A stretch of 6,548 bases of DNA from an uncultured Bryobacterales bacterium (GTDB lineage: Bacteria; Acidobacteriota; Terriglobia; Bryobacterales; Bryobacteraceae), in NCBI GenBank assembly GCA_937859895.1, contig CALMAV010000588.1:1-6548 (forward strand), given 5' to 3'. This document shows, piece after piece, positions 1 to 5,952 of this stretch. The notes beneath the pieces were generated by a model, which saw only the letters and a list, made by a program, of their open reading frames with translations, searched no databases and was not told the origin of the DNA. The position numbers were made by a program, and so were the translations under genes. Each line of letters starts with the position of its first letter. Positions within the stretch are counted from its first letter, which is position 1.

Positions 1-1
1 A

Positions 2-634
2 TTAAGCATCGGCGAAGATAACACGTTTTATCCTTACTGCTCGTGTGGGGCAGCGCCGCAAGACAAAAAGTATGTGGGCGAAGATTCGGAAACCCGCATC
101 GGACATCGCAACTCCATCCGTGAGTTCGTCACGATCAATCGCGGCACGGCGGGCGGTGGCATGGTTACTTCGGTCGGAAACGACAACCTGCTAATGGCTT
201 ACGTGCATGTCGCGCACGATGTTCTCATCGGCAATAGCTGTGTGCTGGCGAACGGCGTCACATTCGCAGGCCACGTAGTTGTCGAAGATTTTTCAAACAT
301 CGGCGGACTGAGTGCCATCCACCAATTTGTGCGGATTGGGCGTCATGCAATGGTGGGCAGCTACAGCGTGATCAAACAGGATGTACTTCCGTTTTCGATT
401 ACTGCATCCGAACATGAGGCTCGAGTGTTCAGCGCGAACCGCGTGGGTTTGGAACGGAGTGGTTTTGCGACCGAAACAATCGACTCGCTCAACACTGCTC
501 TGCGTACCTTGACACGCGCAGGCCTCAATACTTCTCAGGCGCTGGCTCGCATTGAGGACGAGATGCCGCCCAACGAAGCCGTTGGCGAGCTGCTGCGCTT
601 CATCCGCACTTCCCAGCGAGGGTTCCTGAAGTAA
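2..634 (+). CDS. lpxA: LpxA, UDP-N-acetylglucosamine O-acyltransferase (5' end missing)
   Basis: Cytoplasmic enzyme that transfers a (hydroxy)acyl chain from acyl-ACP to the 3-position of UDP-GlcNAc, the first step of lipid A synthesis. The frame is open from base 2, so the gene runs in from outside the window; about 210 residues are visible against 262 in E. coli LpxA, so roughly 50 N-terminal residues are missing. A GTG at 74 is internal, because the codons before it already encode LpxA sequence (GAAPQDKKYVGE, matching E. coli GEVNQDLKYAGE). Hexapeptide-repeat (left-handed beta-helix) character is clear. By eye, the E. coli histidines 122, 125 (catalytic), 144 and 160 are all present in VHVAHD, AGHV and HQF, followed by the helical C-terminal region with GLERSGF. 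The position of the E. coli acyl-chain ruler Gly173 is Ser here (codon 359-361). The gene is followed 2 nt later by lpxI. Family assignment is very secure; acyl chain length and exact sugar substrate are not known. Confidence 0.97.
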   Translation, partial: LSIGEDNTFYPYCSCGAAPQDKKYVGEDSETRIGHRNSIREFVTINRGTAGGGMVTSVGNDNLLMAYVHVAHDVLIGNSCVLANGVTFAGHVVVEDFSNIGGLSAIHQFVRIGRHAMVGSYSVIKQDVLPFSITASEHEARVFSANRVGLERSGFATETIDSLNTALRTLTRAGLNTSQALARIEDEMPPNEAVGELLRFIRTSQRGFLK

Positions 635-636
635 GT

Positions 637-1482
637 ATGGCGGCGACGACTGGCAGTGCTCCACGCTACGGAATGATCGCCGGCAACGGACGCTTTCCGG
701 TGTTAGCGCTGGAGGTAGCGCAGCGCGAGGGCCATCAAGTCGTCGTTATTGCAATTGAGAACGAGGCCTCACCGGCGATTGCCAGTCTTACTCGGACGCT
801 GCACTGGATCAACATCGGCCAGCTAAGCAAGCTGATCGATATCCTGAAGCGCGAAGGCATCACCGAAGTGATGATGACTGGGCAGGTAAAGCATGTCAGC
901 CTTTTCTCTGACATCAAGCCAGACTGGCGATTGTTGAAGCTCCTAACTTCGCTCCGCGAGAAGAATACGGCGGCGCTGATTGGCGGCGTTGGTGGCGTAC
1001 TGCGGCAGGAAGGCATCGAGCTGGTGGACTCTACACGACTGCTGAAGCATCTGCTGGCGCCTGCCGGCGTGTTAACCAAGCGTAAGCCGGACAAGGAAGA
1101 GTCGTCCGACATTCAATATGGACGTCGCTTGGCAACGGCGCTGGCAACGGCCGATATTGGGCAAAGTGTTGCCATTAGCGAGAAGGCCTGTGTGGCAGCC
1201 GAGGCGATGGAAGGCACCGACGCTATGCTCCGACGCGCCGCAAGCTTGACCGCAGGCAGACCGTTGCGTTTGATAAAAGCTTCCCGCGGGCGCTCGCACT
1301 TGCTGTTTGACGTGCCGGTAGTGGGCCCAACAACTATCGACATCATGCGCGAGACCGGCACTACTGCCTTGGGGTTGGATGCAGGAAGAACTTTGCTGCT
1401 CGACAAAGCCGACATGCTGGACCGCGCTGACCGGGCCGGCATCGTCATTGTGAGTCATCCGCCGCTGGAGCCCAACGTCTAA
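637..1482 (+). CDS. lpxI: LpxI, UDP-2,3-diacylglucosamine pyrophosphatase
   Basis: LpxI (DUF1009 family) hydrolyses UDP-2,3-diacylglucosamine to lipid X and UMP at the inner face of the cytoplasmic membrane. It replaces LpxH in many bacteria outside the beta and gamma proteobacteria. The 281 residues match the usual family length. Family signatures in order: YGMIAGNGRFP near residues 11-21 (N-terminal domain), HWINIGQLSKLI near 56-67, LVDSTRLLKHLLAP near 129-142, GVLTKRKPDKEE near 144-155, IGQSVAI near 174-180, EAMEGTDAMLRRA near 189-201 and FDVPVVGPTTI near 224-234. The Asp in FDVPVVGP (residue 225) appears to be the catalytic Asp known from Caulobacter LpxI. The chosen ATG lies 2 nt after the lpxA stop. 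A later ATG at 673 would begin directly at the conserved block and cannot be excluded, but the first start fits the tight operon. The stop overlaps the next start (TAATG). Confidence 0.95.
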   Translation: MAATTGSAPRYGMIAGNGRFPVLALEVAQREGHQVVVIAIENEASPAIASLTRTLHWINIGQLSKLIDILKREGITEVMMTGQVKHVSLFSDIKPDWRLLKLLTSLREKNTAALIGGVGGVLRQEGIELVDSTRLLKHLLAPAGVLTKRKPDKEESSDIQYGRRLATALATADIGQSVAISEKACVAAEAMEGTDAMLRRAASLTAGRPLRLIKASRGRSHLLFDVPVVGPTTIDIMRETGTTALGLDAGRTLLLDKADMLDRADRAGIVIVSHPPLEPNV

Positions 1483-2468
1483 TGACTCGCGTGCGTGCGG
1501 CAGTTGTCGGGGTCGGTTCTTTCGGGCGACATCATGCACGAGTAGTCAGTCAGCTACAAGATCAGGTGGAGCTTGTTGCCGTCGTTGATAGCGACGCGGA
1601 CCGGAGAGCGCAAATTGCCGCCGAGTATGGGCGCGCTGCACTTCCAGATCTCCAAAGCTTGGCGGGTTTGACTGGCAAAATCGACGCGGCAATTGTCGCC
1701 ACGCCGACGCGTCTTCATGCTGAAATGGCCGCGCGGTTGCTTCAGACGGGAACCGATGTGCTAGTCGAGAAACCGATAGCGGATGTTGCATCAAAAGGGG
1801 AACTGCTCATCGAACTCGCCCAGCGGCATGGCCGAGTCTTGCAGGTCGGTCATCTGGAGCGCTTTAATCCGGCTGTTGTGGCACTGGAACAGGCGCTGAC
1901 CATTCCGCTCTTCTTTGAGGTGCATCGCCTTAGCGTGTTCAGCCCTCGCAGCTTAGATGTGGACGTTGTGCTCGACTTGATGATCCATGACCTGGATATC
2001 GTCCTCAGCTTCGCGCGGCAGATGCCGTCGGAGATTCATGGAGCCGGCATCTCAGTTCTGTCTTCCAAAGTCGATATTGCTAATGTGCGCCTCGTTTTCC
2101 CGTCAGGCTGCATCGCTAATTTGACGGCGAGCCGCGTCTCCACCGAGCAGGTGCGTAAGCTACGGCTCTTCCAGCCCGGCGAGTACATCTCCCTCGATTA
2201 CAAGCGCCAGGATGCGAGCCGACTTGCTGTTTCGAAGGAGACGCAGCAGATTGGGTTCCAATCGTTGCCGGTGGTTGCTGCCGAGCCGCTTGCCGAGGAG
2301 TTGCAGAGCTTCTTCGATTGTGTGCGTACCCGGGCTCAGCCCCGCGTCGGGGGCCGGGAAGGGACGAATGCCTTACTGGTAGCCGAGACAATTCTTGCTA
2401 AAATCAAGTCGCACGGCGAACTGGTGGCCGAAACCGTTCGCGCAGCTCGTGTTTTTCCAGCCGTATGA
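1482..2468 (+). CDS. Gfo/Idh/MocA family oxidoreductase, candidate UDP-GlcNAc 3-dehydrogenase (GnnA-like)
   Basis: A 328-residue NAD(P)-dependent sugar oxidoreductase of the Gfo/Idh/MocA family. The N-terminal Rossmann domain has GVGSFGRHH (residues 10-18), and the acidic Asp36 after the second beta strand (VAVVDSD) favours NAD over NADP. The EKP motif with the typical catalytic Lys is in LVEKPIAD (94-101). The C-terminal alpha/beta domain carries GHLERFNP (123-130) and DLMIHDLDI (165-173), whose His-Asp pair is the usual substrate-site element. Length is normal. It starts at the A of the lpxI stop (TAATG) and ends with an ATGA overlap into the next gene, so it belongs to the lipid A operon. 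In Acidithiobacillus and Leptospira a family member of this type, GnnA, oxidises the 3-OH of UDP-GlcNAc so that GnnB can install an amine before LpxA acts. That role here is inferred from position only; the GnnB aminotransferase is not in the window. Family call secure, substrate uncertain. Confidence 0.93.
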   Translation: MTRVRAAVVGVGSFGRHHARVVSQLQDQVELVAVVDSDADRRAQIAAEYGRAALPDLQSLAGLTGKIDAAIVATPTRLHAEMAARLLQTGTDVLVEKPIADVASKGELLIELAQRHGRVLQVGHLERFNPAVVALEQALTIPLFFEVHRLSVFSPRSLDVDVVLDLMIHDLDIVLSFARQMPSEIHGAGISVLSSKVDIANVRLVFPSGCIANLTASRVSTEQVRKLRLFQPGEYISLDYKRQDASRLAVSKETQQIGFQSLPVVAAEPLAEELQSFFDCVRTRAQPRVGGREGTNALLVAETILAKIKSHGELVAETVRAARVFPAV

Positions 2469-3574
2469 CAGACCAGACTCGGACTCCGGATACTGCCTCC
2501 GCTGTTCCGGCTGCGGCCGCAGATCCCGAAGCGCCGCAGCTCAAGCTGTTGCTGGACTGGGAGGGTGGCAGACGTCCAAATTACTGGCTTCTTGTTATCG
2601 CCGGCTCGCTCGCCCTACATCTTCTCTTCTTTGGCATAGCCGTTCAGATGCCGGCACTTATCGAGCGAACTGAGCCGCCATCTCACGCAATTGCCACTCA
2701 CCACATTCCGCTTTATTTACCCCCGGACGTTCTCACTCAGCGTGCGCCGAACCGCAAAGAGTTGACCAGAAGCATTGATCTGGCTGATTTAGTAGCAACC
2801 CCTAGCGAGCAGGCACGGCGGGGAGCGCCTAACCGTAGCGCCAAGCACTTTGAGCTTCCAAAGCAAATTACTCCTAAGCCCGTGGCCAAAGCTCTTCCGC
2901 CAACGCCTGTTGTGCCTCCGCAGATTGTGGCCGAGGTGCCCCCTGCTGTAGAACGGTCACAGACTCCCCAGACTAGTCCGCCACCGCCTAAGTCAAATAC
3001 CACGGCCAGCCTGATACCTCCTCCGGCGAAGCCGGGTCCGTTCCAGAATGTTGAGCCGGACGCGCCTATCAACAATCCCAACCCAACACTGCGACCCCCG
3101 CATGTTGACCTACGAGGTGAGTCTCCTGGTCTTACGCCGAGTCGCGATGGCCACCAGATGGCAATGAGCGACGATAACCCTCTGAATGCGGCTCCAGGTA
3201 CTCCGGGAAGCATCGGCAACACCGGTGAGCGCCATGCAGCCATCGAGCTCAAAAGCGATCCACAGGGGACAGATTTTAAGCCCTATCTCACCCGCATTCT
3301 GGGGATTGTGCGTGCGAACTGGAAGCGTGTGATTCCTGAGAGCGTGCGGGAAGGTTCGACTAGCGGACGCACTACTGTTGAGTTCGTCATTAACCGCGAT
3401 GGACAGATTCCGAAGATGGTGACCGCAAACTCTTCCGGCTCATCGTCTCTGGATCGTGCCGCTGTGGTGGGCTTGAGCATGTCCAATCCGCTGCCACCCC
3501 TGCCGCCTGAGTTTAAAGGTCTTCAGGTCCGGCTTGCATTCTCCTTTGACTACAACATGCCGGCAGCCCGATGA
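2465..3574 (+). CDS. TonB/TolA-like energy transducer protein
   Basis: A 369-residue inner-membrane-anchored periplasmic protein. Residues 1-38 are cytoplasmic and polar. One membrane helix spans about 39-62 and contains S48-xxx-H52 (SLALH), matching the SxxxH motif with which TonB contacts ExbB/ExbD. Residues about 63-265 form a long Pro/Ala-rich, low-complexity linker (PPTPVVPPQIV near 145-155, PPPP near 172-175) suited to crossing the periplasm. The C-terminal domain (about 270-365) has a helix YLTRILGIVRANWKRVIPE, then RTTVEFVINRDGQI and NPLPPLPPEFKG, as in the TonB C-terminal/TolA fold. Such proteins couple proton-motive force to outer-membrane receptors or to envelope integrity. ExbB/ExbD/TolQR are not in the window, so TonB and TolA roles cannot be separated. 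The ATG overlaps the preceding stop by 4 nt (ATGA) and no strong ribosome binding site is visible, so translation probably depends on coupling. Placement behind lipid A genes is notable. Confidence 0.88.
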   Translation: MTDQTRTPDTASAVPAAAADPEAPQLKLLLDWEGGRRPNYWLLVIAGSLALHLLFFGIAVQMPALIERTEPPSHAIATHHIPLYLPPDVLTQRAPNRKELTRSIDLADLVATPSEQARRGAPNRSAKHFELPKQITPKPVAKALPPTPVVPPQIVAEVPPAVERSQTPQTSPPPPKSNTTASLIPPPAKPGPFQNVEPDAPINNPNPTLRPPHVDLRGESPGLTPSRDGHQMAMSDDNPLNAAPGTPGSIGNTGERHAAIELKSDPQGTDFKPYLTRILGIVRANWKRVIPESVREGSTSGRTTVEFVINRDGQIPKMVTANSSGSSSLDRAAVVGLSMSNPLPPLPPEFKGLQVRLAFSFDYNMPAAR

Positions 3575-3762
3575 TCAGCTTACGGACGGCGTTGGTGCTC
3601 TACGGCACTTTGGTTGCGATTGCACTAGCAGTGTTGCATGGGCAAATGCTATACCTCGCTATTGTGATTATTGGAGCTTTGGCGGCCAAGTCCGCTCTGC
3701 ACTCCTACCGGGCAAAGCTGGAGGGGAATGCCCACACTGATCTCGGAGTCAAGCAGGAATAA
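3571..3762 (+). CDS. Small hypothetical membrane protein (63 residues)
   Basis: I do not recognise this family. The reading frame starts with an ATGA overlap on the stop of the TonB-like gene, the same junction type used one gene earlier, which is the main reason to accept it as real. Residues about 5-21 (RTALVLYGTLVAIALAV) and 25-40 (QMLYLAIVIIGALAAK) are hydrophobic and could form two short membrane helices joined by a tight HG turn. The tail from about 41 (SALHSYRAKLEGN onward) is polar. No Cys, signal-peptidase site or known motif was found. It ends the operon: the next 151 bases have no convincing gene. It may be a small partner of the TonB-like protein or of the lipid A enzymes, but that is guesswork from position. 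Confidence 0.7.
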   Translation: MISLRTALVLYGTLVAIALAVLHGQMLYLAIVIIGALAAKSALHSYRAKLEGNAHTDLGVKQE

Positions 3763-3772
3763 TCTTTACCCC

Positions 3773-3788
3773 ACGAACGGAACGAACG
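3773..3788 (+). repeat. Short direct repeat ACGAACG x2
   Basis: Two copies of ACGAACG (3773-3779 and 3782-3788) start 9 bases apart just after the stop of the small membrane protein gene. The sequence is directly visible; a binding-site role is only a possibility, and a chance repeat of this length is plausible. Confidence 0.35.
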
Positions 3789-3803
3789 TGCGCCGGTTTC
3801 GTT
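3781..3803 (+). other. Weak hairpin in the intergenic region
   Basis: AACGAA (3781-3786) and TTCGTT (3798-3803) are perfect inverted complements around an 11-base loop; C3787 and G3796 could extend the stem with a bulged T. There is no T-run after it, so it is not a standard intrinsic terminator. It might slow or trim the 3' end of the upstream transcript, or mean nothing. Confidence 0.3.
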
Positions 3804-3855
3804 ACGACGAGTCAGAATTTCCCTACAGTTGAAAACCGCCAAATTATGTTATCCG

Positions 3856-3883
3856 TTGATTTACGCATGTTTCCGCGTAAAAC
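3856..3883 (+). promoter_or_regulatory. Possible sigma70-like promoter for gmd-fcl
   Basis: TTGATT (3856-3861) and TAAAAC (3878-3883) are separated by 16 bases; each matches 4 of 6 positions of the housekeeping consensus. A start about 7 bases downstream would leave a leader of roughly 24 nt holding the GGAGG ribosome binding site. This lies in the only sizeable intergenic gap of the window and in its most AT-rich part, where a promoter for gmd-fcl would be expected. The match is weak and consensus rules may differ in this organism. Confidence 0.3.
3860..3881 (+). promoter_or_regulatory. 22-nt dyad, possible operator
   Basis: TTTACGC (3860-3866) and GCGTAAA (3875-3881) form a perfect 7-bp inverted repeat with an 8-base spacer. 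It fits between and overlaps the two promoter-like hexamers, as a repressor operator would. In RNA it could instead be a small hairpin about 20 bases upstream of the ribosome binding site. The symmetry is certain; function is inferred. Confidence 0.4.
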
Positions 3884-3902
3884 TACAAAGTCGGGTTGAC
3901 CT

Positions 3903-3907
3903 GGAGG
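3903..3907 (+). promoter_or_regulatory. Ribosome binding site GGAGG that sets the gmd start
   Basis: GGAGG at these positions is followed by 6 bases and then TTG at 3914, ideal spacing. It lies inside the longer open frame that begins at TTG 3896, which argues against that earlier start. Confidence 0.75.
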
Positions 3908-3913
3908 TCAGGG

Positions 3914-4954
3914 TTGAGAAAGTCGGCATTAATAACAGGGATTACCGGGCAGGACGGCTCTTATTTGAGCGAACTGCTGCTGTCAAAGGGATATACGGTG
4001 CACGGGATTGTGCGCCGGAGTTCCAGCTTCAATACTGCGCGTATAAATCACATCTACGAAGATCCACACGAGGCGGGCCGACGCCTGGTGTTGCATTATG
4101 CCGATTTGTCTGACTCGACCGGGCTGCGACGGGTTGTTGAGGCTGCTCAGCCTGATGAAATCTTCAACTTGGGTGCGCAATCGCATGTCAAGGTGTCATT
4201 TGAAAATCCGGAGTACACCGCCGATGCGGACGCGATGGGAACGCTGCGTCTGCTGGACTGCGTGCGGGACCACTGCCAGCACACCAAGCGGGAAGTACGG
4301 TTCTATCAGGCAGGTTCATCCGAAATGTTCGGGGCAGCAAATCCACCTCAGAGCGAGAGTACGGCTTTCTACCCACGAAGTCCATATGCAGTTTCCAAGG
4401 TTGCCGCACATTGGTACGGCATCAACTATCGAGAAGCTTACGGACTGTTCATCACAAACCGAATCCTGTTTAACCACGAGTCACCGCGGCGTGGCGAAAC
4501 CTTTGTCACTCGCAAGATCACGCGGGCAGTCGGTCGGATCAAGGAAGGCTTACAAGACAAGCTGTATCTGGGAAACCTGGATGCGCGGCGCGACTGGGGC
4601 TTTGCCGGCGACTATGTCGAGGCAATGTGGAAGATGCTCCAGCACAGTGAGCCTGGTGATTTTGTCGTAGCCACCGGCGAAGCCTACTCGGTCCGAGAGT
4701 TTCTCGAAGAGGCGTTTTCACACGCCGGCCTCAATTGGGAGCGCCATGTTGAGATCGATCCTTCCTACTTCCGCCCAACTGAAGTGGACTATCTGCTTGG
4801 AGACTCCAGCAAAGCGCGTAAGGCACTGGATTGGGAGCCGAGGACCAGTTTCAAGACTCTTGTCCGCATGATGGTGGACAACGATTTGCGCCTGGCTTCG
4901 GATGAGCGCCTGGTGCATGATAAGAAGTACGTAACGTCCGATCCCAGGCGCTAA
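3914..4954 (+). CDS. gmd: GDP-mannose 4,6-dehydratase
   Basis: Converts GDP-D-mannose to GDP-4-keto-6-deoxy-D-mannose in the cytoplasm; an NADP-dependent short-chain dehydrogenase of the extended type. Starting at TTG 3914 (GGAGG 6 bases upstream) gives 346 residues beginning MRKSALITGITGQDGSYL, the standard Gmd N-terminus; the frame is open back to TTG 3896 (352 residues), but those six extra codons contain the ribosome binding site. Motifs: GITGQDG nucleotide-binding loop (9-15), the Gmd-specific RRSSSFNTARI (34-44), AGSSEMFG with catalytic Ser135 and Glu137 (Thr132/Glu134 in E. coli), YPRSPYAVSK with Tyr158 and Lys162, and NHESPRRGETFVTRKI, the substrate and tetramer region. Length and motifs are complete. 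fcl begins 3 nt after its stop, so the product is most likely routed to GDP-L-fucose and not to GDP-D-rhamnose. No mannose-activation gene or glycosyltransferase lies in the window. Confidence 0.96.
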   Translation: MRKSALITGITGQDGSYLSELLLSKGYTVHGIVRRSSSFNTARINHIYEDPHEAGRRLVLHYADLSDSTGLRRVVEAAQPDEIFNLGAQSHVKVSFENPEYTADADAMGTLRLLDCVRDHCQHTKREVRFYQAGSSEMFGAANPPQSESTAFYPRSPYAVSKVAAHWYGINYREAYGLFITNRILFNHESPRRGETFVTRKITRAVGRIKEGLQDKLYLGNLDARRDWGFAGDYVEAMWKMLQHSEPGDFVVATGEAYSVREFLEEAFSHAGLNWERHVEIDPSYFRPTEVDYLLGDSSKARKALDWEPRTSFKTLVRMMVDNDLRLASDERLVHDKKYVTSDPRR

Positions 4955-4957
4955 CAG

Positions 4958-5908
4958 ATGGAACGAACCAGCCGGATATTTGTTGCCGGACATCGTGGAC
5001 TTGTGGGGTCTGCTATTGTCCGGAAACTTCAGCAGCAGGGCTATAAAAATCTCATTCTGAGATCGCGCTCCGAGTGCGATTTATACTCGCGCGACTCGGT
5101 GGAAGCACTTTTCAAAGCCGAGCAGCCCGAATACGTCTTCCTGGCAGCTGCCAAAGTGGGCGGAATTCTGGCTAATGCTACTTATCCGGCTGACTTCCTA
5201 CGCGACAATTTGCTGATCGAGCTTAACGTAATCGATGCTGCCTGGCGGCATGGCTCGAAAAAACTGGAGTTTTTGGGTTCGTCTTGTATTTATCCGAAGT
5301 TTGCTCCGCAGCCGATGAAGGAGGAGCATCTGCTTACCGGTGCTTTGGAGCCCACCAACGAGTGGTACGCGATAGCAAAGATCGCTGGTATCAAGCTCTG
5401 CCAGGCGTATCGGGCACAGTACGGCTTTGACGCGATTAGCCTGATGCCGACAAACCTTTATGGACCAGGGGACAACTTTGATCTGAAGAGTTCGCACGTG
5501 ATGCCGGCCCTGATCCGTAAGTTTCACGACGCGCAGTCGGAAGGACACTCGGAAGTCTCGGTCTGGGGAACTGGAACGCCCAAGCGCGAGTTCCTTCACG
5601 TAGATGATCTTGCCTCGGCTGCCATCTTTCTCATGCAGCACTACAGCGATGCTGGGATCGTTAACGTTGGAACCGGCGTGGATGTGACAGTTAGCGAGTT
5701 GGCGAACCTAATCGGCCGGGTTGTTGGATTCAAAGGCAGGCTAACATTTGATCCATCGAAGCCGGATGGAACCCCTCGTAAACTGCTGGACGTCACTCGG
5801 CTTCATTCACTTGGGTGGAAGCATTTCATTGACTTGGAGCAGGGTGTTCGTTCCACCTACGAGTGGTTTCTCCAGAATGCAGAGTCGGCTCGACTCGTTA
5901 CAGTCTGA
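4958..5908 (+). CDS. fcl: GDP-L-fucose synthase (GDP-4-keto-6-deoxymannose 3,5-epimerase/4-reductase)
   Basis: Performs the 3,5-epimerisation and NADPH-dependent 4-reduction of the Gmd product to give GDP-L-fucose, a cytoplasmic donor for surface glycans. The 316 residues match the family length. VAGHRGLVGSAI (9-20) is the nucleotide-binding loop typical of this family. LGSSCIYP (107-113 region) has Ser108 and Cys110, NEWYAIAK has Tyr137 and Lys141, and KSSHVMPALIRK has His180; these correspond to E. coli Ser107, Cys109, Tyr136, Lys140 and His179, so both epimerase and reductase residues are intact. PTNLYGPGDNFD and KPDGTPRKLLD are further family signatures. The ATG is 3 nt after the gmd stop with only a weak upstream AGG, consistent with coupling to gmd. 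Synonyms wcaG and fcl are both used for this gene. Nothing looks damaged or foreign relative to gmd. Confidence 0.96.
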   Translation: MERTSRIFVAGHRGLVGSAIVRKLQQQGYKNLILRSRSECDLYSRDSVEALFKAEQPEYVFLAAAKVGGILANATYPADFLRDNLLIELNVIDAAWRHGSKKLEFLGSSCIYPKFAPQPMKEEHLLTGALEPTNEWYAIAKIAGIKLCQAYRAQYGFDAISLMPTNLYGPGDNFDLKSSHVMPALIRKFHDAQSEGHSEVSVWGTGTPKREFLHVDDLASAAIFLMQHYSDAGIVNVGTGVDVTVSELANLIGRVVGFKGRLTFDPSKPDGTPRKLLDVTRLHSLGWKHFIDLEQGVRSTYEWFLQNAESARLVTV

Positions 5909-5952
5909 GTCGCAGCCCTACGTTCAGCCTGCGCTGGTCTTACACTGGAAAT

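Noticed and set aside
2737..3252. 171-codon minus-strand frame rich in Gly and Ser
   Set aside because: It is the antisense of the Pro-rich linker of the TonB-like gene (Pro codons read as Gly in reverse), with no domain or start signal.
3763..3913. Riboswitch or small RNA gene in the intergenic gap
   Set aside because: Only short dyads are visible, with no conserved riboswitch core, no terminator and no long stem; a covariance-model search would be needed to show otherwise.
3829..4113. 94-codon plus-strand frame starting in the gap before gmd
   Set aside because: It overlaps gmd out of frame, has no ribosome binding site or recognisable domain, and gmd in that region has complete family motifs.
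5941..5946. TACACT as a -10 box for the redoxin gene
   Set aside because: No -35 element lies at proper spacing, and the transcript would begin at about the start codon; too weak to list as a promoter.
5863..5952. Longer redoxin start inside fcl
   Set aside because: It would add 30 polar residues in front of a clear signal peptide and overlap fcl by 46 bases; the ATG at 5953 is better supported.
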